64,000 bases of DNA. Origin: Stutzerimonas stutzeri (GTDB lineage Bacteria > Pseudomonadota > Gammaproteobacteria > Pseudomonadales > Pseudomonadaceae). Of this stretch, positions 17,699 to 25,799 are shown piece by piece. The notes below the pieces were generated by a model. The model saw nothing but the letters and a program-made list of their open reading frames with translations, was not told where the DNA came from and searched no databases. Position 1 is the first letter of the stretch, and each line of letters starts with the position of its first letter. A program made the translations under genes and the position numbers. The stretch is taken from the NCBI GenBank assembly GCA_002387205.1, contig DGLA01000016.1, positions 314,358-378,357 on the forward strand, given 5' to 3'.

Positions 17699-19095
17699 GC
17701 CTGGTCAACGACATGCTGCGTGACCTTGAAGCGCGCCGCGCCGCGCCGGACGAGCGGCTGCGCTTGGGCAACATGCATGCCGTGGACGAAGCCGGTGCGG
17801 CGCGCCGCGCGAGAAGCCAGCAGCTGCGCAAAAGGCTGCTGGCGGTGCTGGTCGTCGGACTGATGGCTGTTGCGCTGTTCGCGTTGGGTATTGAGCTGCG
17901 CCCGGTAGCCGAGCCTGCGCTGGTCCCGTCCGCTGCCGTGCAGCCGGTCGAGCCGACGGCAACGGTGGCGGACAGGGAGGTCACTACCCGGCTGCTCGAT
18001 GTGCTTCCCCAGAACGATGGGCAACATTTTGTCCTACAGCTGCTGCTTGACCGCCCCGTCAGCTACCAGCGAACCGATGCGACCGGTTCAGTCAGCTTTG
18101 CCCTGAAGGATGTGCGCTTTGCTGGCGAAGGGCTGTCCGGTCGCATCGAACGAAACGGCCAGACTCTTTCCTGGCGGGTCGAAGGGGTGGGAGATGATGT
18201 CCACGTCCTCCTCATCGGTTTTGGCGAGCAATTGACCGTCGCCGACCGGCTCGAACTGGCAGGCGACCGCTCGCAACTGTGGCTGGAGGTAACGCGGAGC
18301 GATGCCGACGAGGAGGAATCTACGGCCGCGCTGCCGGTGGCCGAACCAGCCGAGCGGGAGCAATCGCAGTGGCCGGACTGGGTTACCCGCGACGCCCCTG
18401 CGGCAGAGCCGGTCCGTACACCGATGCCGGCCGAACCGGCGCCGGCACAGCTAAACCGTCAGAAAGCCGCGCCAGTCGCTGAGCCTGTCGCTGCGGCCGG
18501 ACCAAAGGCCCTCAGTATCGGCGCGCATCAGCCCGACGCCCTTGCCAGCGCACGTCAGGCCCTGGCTCGCGGTGATCACTTGTCGGCTATCCAGCAGTTG
18601 CAGGCGCTGCATCAGGCCCAGCCGGACAACCCCGAGATCAGCCGCTGGCTGGCTCGCGCCTATCTTGCAGCCGGCGACACCGTGGCGTTGCTCGGCTGGC
18701 TACCATCGCAGCTGCAGGCGCATCCGTTCGATGCACAGATGCGCGAGCTGCTGGCTCGTGGACAGCTGCAGGCCGGCGATCAGCATGCAGCCATCGCCAC
18801 GCTGCAACAGCACGTGCCCGAGCTGCGGAGCAATACCGCCTATCACGCCTTGCTTGCCGCGCTTCACCAGCAGGTGGGCGACTGGGCTGCCAGTGCCACC
18901 CGCTACCGCCAGCTGGTTGCCTTCCAGCCGGGCCAGGGCGCATGGCAGCTGGGGTTGGCCATCGCACTGGAACAACTCGATCAACCGGCCCAGGCCGGCC
19001 GGCATTACCTCCTGGCGCTGCAAGGGCAGGGCCTGGATCAAAGCGCGCGCCAGTTCGCCTCCGAACGCGCCGGTTCCCTGGGAGGAACGAGATGA
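17695..19095 (+). CDS. mshN: MSHA biogenesis protein MshN (TPR)
   Basis: The 466-residue protein begins with MSLVNDMLRDLEARR, the conserved MshN start, followed by a membrane helix (about 47-66). Next come a variable Pro/Ala-rich periplasmic region containing an AMIN-like segment (about 95-200) and C-terminal tetratricopeptide repeats (about 280-466). It is likely a scaffold connecting the platform to peptidoglycan and the secretin. The gene is coupled to both neighbours by four-base ATGA overlaps. Confidence 0.85.
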   Translation: MSLVNDMLRDLEARRAAPDERLRLGNMHAVDEAGAARRARSQQLRKRLLAVLVVGLMAVALFALGIELRPVAEPALVPSAAVQPVEPTATVADREVTTRLLDVLPQNDGQHFVLQLLLDRPVSYQRTDATGSVSFALKDVRFAGEGLSGRIERNGQTLSWRVEGVGDDVHVLLIGFGEQLTVADRLELAGDRSQLWLEVTRSDADEEESTAALPVAEPAEREQSQWPDWVTRDAPAAEPVRTPMPAEPAPAQLNRQKAAPVAEPVAAAGPKALSIGAHQPDALASARQALARGDHLSAIQQLQALHQAQPDNPEISRWLARAYLAAGDTVALLGWLPSQLQAHPFDAQMRELLARGQLQAGDQHAAIATLQQHVPELRSNTAYHALLAALHQQVGDWAASATRYRQLVAFQPGQGAWQLGLAIALEQLDQPAQAGRHYLLALQGQGLDQSARQFASERAGSLGGTR

Positions 19096-20816
19096 CGCAG
19101 GATATTCGCCAGCGCAAGATTCGCCTCGGTGACCTCCTGGTCCAGGCCGGGCTGATCAACGATGCACAGCTGCAGCACGCGCTGCAGGATCAGAAACGTA
19201 CCGGTTCGAAGCTCGGCCGGACTGTTCTCGATCTTGGCTTTATCGACGAAGGTCGCCTGCTGCACGCCTTGTCCGAGCAGCTGCAGATTCCCTTTGTCGA
19301 GCTCAAGCACTACAAGTTCGACAACCAGCTGACCCAGAGCCTGCCCGAGGCGGTGGCGCGGCGTTTCCGCGTGCTCGTACTGTCGCGTCAGGGCGAGGGG
19401 CTGCTGGTCGGCATGACCGATCCACTCGACCTGTTCGCCCAGGACGAAATGGAGCGCCTGCTGGGCAAGCGAGTGTTTCCGGCTGTGGTTCGGGAAAGCG
19501 AGCTGCTCGCTGCCCTGGATCAGCTCTATCGCCGCACCAGTGAGATTGCCTCGCTGGCCGGGGAGCTGGAAGGCGAGCTGCAGGAGAGCGATTTCGACCT
19601 GTCGCGTCTGGGCGCCGAGAGTAACAGCGATGCGCCGGTGGTTCGGCTGCTGCAGACGCTGTTCGAGGATGCCGTGCAGATGAAGGCGTCGGACATTCAT
19701 ATCGAGCCCGACGAAGGTGTGGTGCGCATTCGCCAGCGTATCGACGGTGTGCTCAACGAACAGGTCATGAAGGAGCACCGGGTCGCTTCGGCGCTGGTCA
19801 TGCGCCTGAAGATCATGTCCGGCCTGGACATCTCCGAGAAGCGCCTGCCTCAGGACGGCCGTTTCAATATCCGCGTGAAGAACCGCAACCTCGACGTGCG
19901 GGTTTCCACCATGCCGGTGCAGTTCGGCGAGTCGGTGGTGATGCGTCTGCTCGATCAGAGCGGCGCGATGTTCCAGCTCGACGGCACCGGCATGCCGGCG
20001 GCGATGCTAGAGCGCTTACGTCGCCTGTTGCAGCGCCCTCACGGGATGGTGCTGGTCACCGGGCCGACCGGCTCGGGCAAGACCACGACCCTCTATGCCG
20101 GTCTTTCCGAATTGAACAGTCCGGAGAAGAAGATCATCACCGTGGAAGATCCGGTGGAGTATCGGCTTCAGCGGGTCAATCAGGTGCAGGTCAATGCAAA
20201 GATCGAGCTGACCTTTGCCCGCGTGCTGCGCGCTGCCCTGCGTCAGGACCCGGATATCGTGCTGGTCGGCGAAATCCGCGATCAGGAAACCGCCGAGATC
20301 GCCCTGCGTGCCGCACTCACCGGCCACCTGGTGCTGTCCACGTTGCACACCAACGACGCCATGACGTCGGCCATGCGTTTGATCGACATGGGTGTGGAGC
20401 CCTTTCTGGTTGCCACAGCCCTTAACGCCGTACTGGCGCAGCGGCTGATTCGCCGCGTCTGTGAAAACTGCCAGGAAGAAGACCGACCCGATCCGCGCCA
20501 GCTGGCCTGGCTTGAAGCGCTGCATGGCGGATCGCTGGCTGACAAACGCTTCCGCAAAGGCAGCGGCTGCCACCAGTGCCACAACAGCGGTTATAGCGGA
20601 CGGGTCGGGGTCTACGAGTTGCTCGAGCTCGACGAGCCGATGATTGCTGCATTGCGCCGTGGTGATCCACAGGGCTTTGCCGAGGCGGCGCGCCAGCAGC
20701 CTCATTACCGGCCGCTGGCCGAGTGCGCCATGGACTACGCCATCGCCGGCATTACCAGTGTCGATGAAGTCCTCAAAGTGTGCGCCACCCTGGCGGATGA
20801 CGAGGTGACGGCGTGA
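19092..20816 (+). CDS. mshE: MSHA extension ATPase MshE
   Basis: MshE is the GspE/PilB-family ATPase that powers pilus extension. The 574-residue protein has an N-terminal MshEN domain (RQRKIRLGDLLVQAGLINDAQLQ). In MshE of Vibrio this domain binds cyclic di-GMP, with RLG and related motifs; RLGDLL here fits. Walker A GPTGSGKTTT lies near residue 325, the Asp/His boxes follow, then Walker B VLVGEIRDQETAEIA, and a four-Cys zinc motif (CENC..CHQC). c-di-GMP control is inferred from the family. The start overlaps the mshN stop. Confidence 0.93.
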   Translation: MTQDIRQRKIRLGDLLVQAGLINDAQLQHALQDQKRTGSKLGRTVLDLGFIDEGRLLHALSEQLQIPFVELKHYKFDNQLTQSLPEAVARRFRVLVLSRQGEGLLVGMTDPLDLFAQDEMERLLGKRVFPAVVRESELLAALDQLYRRTSEIASLAGELEGELQESDFDLSRLGAESNSDAPVVRLLQTLFEDAVQMKASDIHIEPDEGVVRIRQRIDGVLNEQVMKEHRVASALVMRLKIMSGLDISEKRLPQDGRFNIRVKNRNLDVRVSTMPVQFGESVVMRLLDQSGAMFQLDGTGMPAAMLERLRRLLQRPHGMVLVTGPTGSGKTTTLYAGLSELNSPEKKIITVEDPVEYRLQRVNQVQVNAKIELTFARVLRAALRQDPDIVLVGEIRDQETAEIALRAALTGHLVLSTLHTNDAMTSAMRLIDMGVEPFLVATALNAVLAQRLIRRVCENCQEEDRPDPRQLAWLEALHGGSLADKRFRKGSGCHQCHNSGYSGRVGVYELLELDEPMIAALRRGDPQGFAEAARQQPHYRPLAECAMDYAIAGITSVDEVLKVCATLADDEVTA

Positions 20817-20848
20817 ACGCCCGGCCCGCGCCATGCCGTGCCGCTCCT

Positions 20849-20920
20849 ATAGGCGCCAGTTTGCTGGCGAACCCGGGATGCTCGGCGGAGCACGGCTTTC
20901 GCGAGCAAGCTCGCTCCTAC
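20849..20920. repeat. REP pair (REPIN) inside the msh locus
   Basis: Two pseudomonad REP sequences face each other: ATAGGCGCCAGTTTGCTGGCGAA at 20849-20871 and its reverse-type partner ending CGAGCAAGCTCGCTCCTAC at 20898-20920. Each can form its own hairpin and the two can pair partly. They occupy the mshE-mshG gap, the only sizeable non-coding gap in the first half of the locus. Confidence 0.85.
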
Positions 20921-20994
20921 AGATGCTTGATCAGTTCGCGGGTCTTGGCTGGCACCATGCTGTCGGCACTCCGGGTTGCCGGAGGGTGTGCCTG

Positions 20995-22233
20995 ATGCCC
21001 ACCTTCCGCTACACCGGCCGCAACGCCCAGGGCGCCAAGGTCAGCGGGGATCTTGATGGCGCCAGCGCTGACCTGGTCGCTAGCGAACTGTTGTCGCGAC
21101 AGATCACACCGCTGACCATCGAAGCAGGTCAGGCTCCGACAGGCAGCGGCGATGCGCTGGCGATGCTGCGCGACAAGCTGCGGCGCAAACGCGTCGACCT
21201 GGACGAGCTGATCATCTTCAGCCGCCAGATGTACAGCCTGAGCAAGGCGGGTGTACCGATTATCCGTGCCATCGGCGGTCTGGCCGAATCCAACCGAAAC
21301 CTGTTCTTCCGGCAGATCCTGCAGGACGTGCGTGCCAGTCTGGAAAGCGGCCAGTCCATGGCCGTGGCGCTGAATACGCACCCCAGGGTGTTCAACAACC
21401 TCTTCGTCAGCATGGTCAGCGTCGGCGAAAACACCGGCCAGCTCGATCAGGCCTTCAGGCAGCTGGCGGCCTACCTCGAGCTGGAGCGCGAAACCCGCAA
21501 GCGCATCAAGCAGGCCACCCGCTACCCGATTTTCGTCATGGTCGCCATGGGCGTCGCGCTGGCGGTAATCAACCTGCTGGTCATTCCCGCGTTTGCCAAG
21601 GTGTTCGCCCAGTTCCACGCCCAGCTGCCCTGGGCCACCCGTGTGCTGATCGGCACTTCCAATTTCATGCGCGACTGGTGGTGGCTGCTTCTGCTCGGCA
21701 TCGTCGGTGGGCTCTACGCCTTCTTCAAATGGATCGAGACCGATGCCGGACGACTCCAATGGGACCGCATCAAACTGCGCCTGCCCATTGTCGGCGGCAT
21801 CTTCGAACGCATCGCCCTGGCGCGTTTTACCCGCACCTTCGCGATGATGTACCGCGCCGGTGTGCCGTTGCTGCAAACCCTCTCGATCAACAGCGCCAGC
21901 GTCGGCAACCGGCATATCGGCCAGGCGATTCTCGGCATTCGCGAGAGCGTCGAGCGGGGCGAAGCCTTGACGCGTTCGGCCTATAACTCCGGCCTGTTTA
22001 CACCGCTCGTCCTGCAAATGATGGCCGTGGGTGAAGAAACGGGCGCGTTGGACGACCTCTTTATCGAAGTCGCCGACTTCTACGAACAGGAAGTCGACTA
22101 CGACCTCAAGCAGCTGGCCGACGCCATCGAGCCAATCCTTATCGTCTGCATGGGTGTGATGGTGCTGGTACTGGCGTTGGGTGTGTTTTTGCCCATGTGG
22201 GACCTTGCGTCGGCTGCAAGGGGAGGGACCTGA
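20995..22233 (+). CDS. mshG: MSHA platform protein MshG (GspF/PilC family)
   Basis: This 412-residue polytopic inner-membrane protein has duplicated GspF domains (about 70-195 and 275-400), each with the F.R.m..l..aGvpl pattern (FSRQMYSLSKAGVPIIRAI and FTRTFAMMYRAGVPLLQTL), and a final membrane segment. It is the rotor-like platform driven by MshE. The ATG at 20995 starts the typical MPTFRYTGRNAQGAKVSG; upstream in-frame sequence is REP DNA and is not counted as coding. It lies 178 bp after mshE. Confidence 0.92.
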   Translation: MPTFRYTGRNAQGAKVSGDLDGASADLVASELLSRQITPLTIEAGQAPTGSGDALAMLRDKLRRKRVDLDELIIFSRQMYSLSKAGVPIIRAIGGLAESNRNLFFRQILQDVRASLESGQSMAVALNTHPRVFNNLFVSMVSVGENTGQLDQAFRQLAAYLELERETRKRIKQATRYPIFVMVAMGVALAVINLLVIPAFAKVFAQFHAQLPWATRVLIGTSNFMRDWWWLLLLGIVGGLYAFFKWIETDAGRLQWDRIKLRLPIVGGIFERIALARFTRTFAMMYRAGVPLLQTLSINSASVGNRHIGQAILGIRESVERGEALTRSAYNSGLFTPLVLQMMAVGEETGALDDLFIEVADFYEQEVDYDLKQLADAIEPILIVCMGVMVLVLALGVFLPMWDLASAARGGT

Positions 22234-22494
22234 TCGACGAAACCTACAGGCGCTGCGACTGCCGCTCCATTTGGCCGGCTGTTTGCAATGCTGTGCTTTC
22301 AGCTAAGTAGTGCCAATTCCCTGGCGCGCGTGGCTCAGCGAGGGCCCGCCGCAGGGGAGCATTGACGCACCACTGGCCGCCGACAAGGCAATAACAGGCT
22401 CACGAACTCGGACGGATTCATGAGCCTGAACTTAAACCCGTCCCGGCCCGAAACTGGCCATATGGATAGACGCAACCGAGGAGCGAGCAAGGCA
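22234..22494. other. mshG-prepilin gap, no mshF found
   Basis: Many MSHA loci carry mshF here. I found no reading frame with a ribosome-binding site and an mshF-like membrane segment in these 261 bp. The gap probably holds a separate promoter for the pilin genes (a TTGACG lies at 22362-22367), but no well-spaced -10 was found. Confidence 0.45.
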
Positions 22495-23040
22495 ATGAGA
22501 AAACAGAACGGATTCACCCTGATCGAGTTGGTGGTGGTCATCGCCATCCTCGGCATCCTGGCGGCGGTTGCGTTGCCGAGGTTTATGAATGCAACGAAGG
22601 ACGCGCATCGCTCAGCGGTCGCAGGAACCACGGGTGCGCTATCTGCTGCCGTCTTGCTGGCTCGTGCCCAGTTCGAAATAAACCGTGGCGGCGGCACTTT
22701 GGGGTGTGAAACCGCCAATTGTCAGCAAAACGTTCGCGGCTTCGGCAATGGCGACATTGATGTCAACGCGAATGGCTGGGCGATCGGGACCGGACGGTCC
22801 GATGGCGCAGGCGCGACCGTCAACTTGACGGCCGCACATTGTGTGCAGGTATTCCAAGGCGTTTTGCAGGGTTCTGCTCCGGTGGTGTCCGAAACCACTG
22901 GGGGCAACGTTCAGTACGTTGCGGCCAGCGGCACAGGCACTGCTGCAAACGGCTGCCGTTTTACCTACCAGCCTGACGGTGGAAATGACGTCATTACCTA
23001 CAACGCCGATCTTGGCGAAGTGACCTACACGTTCAATTGA
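22495..23040 (+). CDS. mshB: Prepilin of the MSHA system (MshB-like)
   Basis: This 181-residue type IV prepilin has a short leader (MRKQNG) cleaved before FTLIELVVVIAILG, with Glu at mature position 5, and a C-terminal region with paired Cys residues (one pair near CETANC). By position, just before the major pilin, it corresponds to MshB, usually a minor pilin. It is longer than the major pilin. The ATG at 22495 gives the canonical six-residue leader. Confidence 0.8.
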   Translation: MRKQNGFTLIELVVVIAILGILAAVALPRFMNATKDAHRSAVAGTTGALSAAVLLARAQFEINRGGGTLGCETANCQQNVRGFGNGDIDVNANGWAIGTGRSDGAGATVNLTAAHCVQVFQGVLQGSAPVVSETTGGNVQYVAASGTGTAANGCRFTYQPDGGNDVITYNADLGEVTYTFN

Positions 23041-23076
23041 TCAATCGCTTAACAAACCAAGTAGCAAGGTGCAGAT

Positions 23077-23544
23077 ATGAAAAAGCAGCAAAGTGGTTTC
23101 ACCCTGATCGAGCTGATCATGGTTATTGTGATTCTGGGGATACTGGCGGCGTTTGCGTTGCCGAGGTTTGCTGACTTTAGTACGGACGCTAGGTCTGCTG
23201 CGGTACAAGGAGCTGCAGGTGCGATCAAATCTGCCTCAGCAATAGCTCACTCAGCATTCGTTGCTGGGAAAGCGACTACCACCGGGACTGGGACCTCAGC
23301 AGTTACTTCAGTGAGCCTGGAAGGCGTCACGATCCCGATGTCTAACGGTTATCCAACTTCGGCAGGAATACTGCTGGCGGCACAAATATCTTCAAGCGAT
23401 TTTGATATTGTCGGAACGGCAGGAGCACCCGCCACCGTCTCGGCAAAAAACGTTACGGATGTAACTAAGTGTCAGGTGAAATACACCGAGGCGACAGCAA
23501 CTGCTGCGCCACTGATCGCGGTTGATGTATCCAAATGCAACTAG
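23077..23544 (+). CDS. mshA: Major MSHA pilin MshA
   Basis: This 155-residue prepilin has leader MKKQQSG, cleavage before FTLIELIMVIVILG, Glu5, and a C-terminal disulfide loop formed by KCQVKY and the terminal SKCN. It would be the main subunit of the pilus, used for surface attachment and, in other species, retracted by PilT. Base composition is visibly lower in GC than most neighbours, as is common for variable pilin genes. It follows the MshB-like gene by 36 bp with its own ribosome-binding site. Confidence 0.88.
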   Translation: MKKQQSGFTLIELIMVIVILGILAAFALPRFADFSTDARSAAVQGAAGAIKSASAIAHSAFVAGKATTTGTGTSAVTSVSLEGVTIPMSNGYPTSAGILLAAQISSSDFDIVGTAGAPATVSAKNVTDVTKCQVKYTEATATAAPLIAVDVSKCN

Positions 23545-23595
23545 TGGCGCGGCCAATGCTGTTCCGGCTGTCACCCTGATGGGGCTGTATCTTTC

Positions 23596-24039
23596 ATGAT
23601 CCGCTCCTCTGGCTTCACCCTCGTCGAGTTGATCATGACGCTCGTCGTCATCGGCATTCTCGCCGCTGTGGTGGGGCCGCGTTTCTTTTATCGGCAGGTA
23701 TTCGACGAGCGCCTGTTCTTCGAGGAAACGGTCTCGGCCGTGCGTTACGCGCAAAAGCTGGCCTTGGCCAGCGGCTGCCTGACCGAGGTCAGTCTTGGGA
23801 CTGGTGGCTACCATCTGCGCCGCGCCGCCAACTGCACTTCGGGCGCGTTCAGTGCTGAGGTGCAGGGGCCGGACGGCCAGACTCCCTTCGCCAACACCGA
23901 GGTGCCAGCAGGCGTTTCGGTGTCGGTGACCAATTTTCCGGTGGTGTTCGACTCGCTGGGGCGCCCCTCCAGCGCGTCGAGCGCCACCATCGGCGTGTTC
24001 ACTTTCAGCGTGACCGCCGAAACCGGGCTGGTGCAATGA
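23596..24039 (+). CDS. mshC: MSHA minor pilin MshC
   Basis: This 147-residue prepilin-like protein has leader MIRSSG and the segment FTLVELIMTLVVIGILAAV, followed by a short globular domain with a Cys pair (ASGCLTEV, AANCTSG). It resembles GspH/MshC pseudopilins, which prime fibre assembly. Its stop overlaps the mshD start (ATGA). Confidence 0.85.
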   Translation: MIRSSGFTLVELIMTLVVIGILAAVVGPRFFYRQVFDERLFFEETVSAVRYAQKLALASGCLTEVSLGTGGYHLRRAANCTSGAFSAEVQGPDGQTPFANTEVPAGVSVSVTNFPVVFDSLGRPSSASSATIGVFTFSVTAETGLVQ

Positions 24040-24509
24040 GGCAGCAGCGTGGCATGACCTTGGTCGAAATGGTGATTGCCATCGTGATCATCGGTATCGC
24101 AGCGGCCGCGCTGTTCACTGCGATGGCCTCGATAACGGCGCGCTCCGCCGATCCGCTCTTGCGCCAGCAGAGCCTGGCGATCGCCGAGGCCTATATTGAA
24201 GAGATCAAGCTGCAGACGTTTGCCATTCAAGCCAATGCGACCTGCGACATTGCCCGCGCCTGTTTCAACGACGTTCGCGACTACGCGGGGTTGTCCGAGG
24301 CGCCGCATGATGCGTTCGGTACTGCGATTGCTGACTTGGCAGCCTATAACGTCGCCGTTTCGGTGAACGGCCCGGACGCCTGGAGCGGCGTTCAGGCCCT
24401 GCGCATCGACGTCAGCGTAACCGATCCGTCCGGCGCCATTTTGCAGCTGAGCGGCTATCGCACCTGCTACGGCGAAACAGACGCCTCGGGGGCAAGCCTA
24501 TGTCCCTGA
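24036..24509 (+). CDS. mshD: MSHA minor pilin MshD
   Basis: This 157-residue prepilin-like protein has leader MRQQRG before MTLVEMVIAIVIIGIAAAAL, with Glu5 present. The globular part contains Cys residues (ATCDIARACF, RTCYG) and resembles MshD/GspI-type pseudopilins. It is translationally coupled to mshC and overlaps mshO by 10 bp. Confidence 0.85.
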   Translation: MRQQRGMTLVEMVIAIVIIGIAAAALFTAMASITARSADPLLRQQSLAIAEAYIEEIKLQTFAIQANATCDIARACFNDVRDYAGLSEAPHDAFGTAIADLAAYNVAVSVNGPDAWSGVQALRIDVSVTDPSGAILQLSGYRTCYGETDASGASLCP

Positions 24510-25381
24510 AAAAGCGCGGCTTCACCCTGGTGGAGCTGGTTATGGTCATCGCGCTGGCCGGCCTGGTGGCGGTGATGATTTCAACAGTGTTGGGCCGGCC
24601 GATGGAAAGCTTCGCGGCGCAGAGTCGTCGCGCCGAGCTGGTCGATCTCGGGGCTGGCGCCCTTCAGCGAATGACGCGGGACGTCAGACTCGCGGTCCCT
24701 AACTCCCTACGCGTGTCCGCCGATGGGCAGGCCCTCGAATTGCTGCTGATTCACAGCGCTGGTCGCTACCGCCCGAACCGCAATGACAGCGATGGGCTGC
24801 GTTTCGGCGAAGCGGCAGCCGATTGCGGGAGCACGACGGCCGACCTTAGCTGTGACAACGTCCAGCTACTAGCCCCGTCAATGGACCTCGATGGCGCGCG
24901 CTGGATGGTGCTGTACAACATTGGCGCTGAATCCGGGGGCGCACCGCTTGCCGGCGCAAACGTCTGGAAGTTCGCCAATCCAGGCGTGATCACACCGAGC
25001 GGGACAGCATTCTCTTTACGGACCGGTGCGCCGGCGGGCGAGTCGCTCATTGCGCTTGGCAATTTGCCTTCCGGTGGGTTTCGCTTTGCCATGGCCTCAC
25101 CCCAGCGTCGGCTCTACCTGGCGGAGCGCGTGGTGGGGTATCGCTGCCTGAATGGCGAACTGGTTCGCTACAGCTATGACCAGCTATTGGAGAGCCTGCC
25201 CTTGTTACCACCACCCGGTGCCAACCCTCTAAAACTTACCGGTGACGTTAGCCAGTGTCGCTTCAGCTACCGGGGCGGTACCGCACAGCGTGGGGGGCTA
25301 TTGAGCCTGGAACTCGGTATCGCTCAGGACGCTGAGGTCCTTCGGCTCACCCAACAGGTTCACGTCGATAATGCGCCCTGA
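24500..25381 (+). CDS. mshO: MSHA minor pilin MshO
   Basis: This 293-residue prepilin-like protein has leader MSLKKRG before FTLVELVMVIALAGLVAVM and a large C-terminal domain of the GspJ/MshO type, with the LQRMTRDVRLAVPNSLRV segment typical of the family. It probably belongs to the pilus tip complex with MshC, MshD and MshP. It overlaps both neighbours by about 10 bp. Confidence 0.85.
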   Translation: MSLKKRGFTLVELVMVIALAGLVAVMISTVLGRPMESFAAQSRRAELVDLGAGALQRMTRDVRLAVPNSLRVSADGQALELLLIHSAGRYRPNRNDSDGLRFGEAAADCGSTTADLSCDNVQLLAPSMDLDGARWMVLYNIGAESGGAPLAGANVWKFANPGVITPSGTAFSLRTGAPAGESLIALGNLPSGGFRFAMASPQRRLYLAERVVGYRCLNGELVRYSYDQLLESLPLLPPPGANPLKLTGDVSQCRFSYRGGTAQRGGLLSLELGIAQDAEVLRLTQQVHVDNAP

Positions 25382-25799
25382 TTTCCGATCACCCCGGCAT
25401 TTGGCTGGGTTCGGCCTGGTTGCAGCCCTGTTCCTGATGATTGTTGTCACCCTGATCATCGTGACCATGGCGCACCTGTCTGCGACACAGCACGGGACCA
25501 GCAGCCTGGCGATTCAACAGGCGCGCGCATATCAGGCGGCCAGCGCGGGGCTGGAGTGGGGTATATCGCGTGCGATCGAGGGGGGAGTCTGCGACTCGAA
25601 CGTCTCGCCTACGTTAGCCGGGAGCGGCCTCGATGAGTTTGCCGTACATGTCGAGTGTCGCCGGCATGGGTATCCCGAGGCGGACGGGGGGAGCATCACG
25701 CTATTTCGACTCGTCTCTACTGCACAGAACGGCCAGCCTGGCGCGAAAGCGGACTACGCCTATCGGCAGCTCAGTGCAGTGGTGGAAAGGAAGCCCTGA
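25371..25799 (+). CDS. mshP: MSHA biogenesis protein MshP (GspK/PilX-like)
   Basis: This 142-residue protein has an N-terminal hydrophobic helix (GFGLVAALFLMIVVTLIIVTMAHL) and the ARAYQAASAGLEWGISRA segment typical of PilX/GspK-like minor pilins. It lacks the Glu5 motif of classical prepilins (the equivalent helix starts GFGLVAALFL), as GspK-like tip subunits often do. Its stop shares one base with the mshQ start. Confidence 0.8.
   Translation: MRPDFRSPRHLAGFGLVAALFLMIVVTLIIVTMAHLSATQHGTSSLAIQQARAYQAASAGLEWGISRAIEGGVCDSNVSPTLAGSGLDEFAVHVECRRHGYPEADGGSITLFRLVSTAQNGQPGAKADYAYRQLSAVVERKP

Noticed and set aside
20833..20994. N-terminal extension of MshG through the REP pair
   Set aside because: The frame is open but encodes REP sequence; the conserved MshG start is at 20995.
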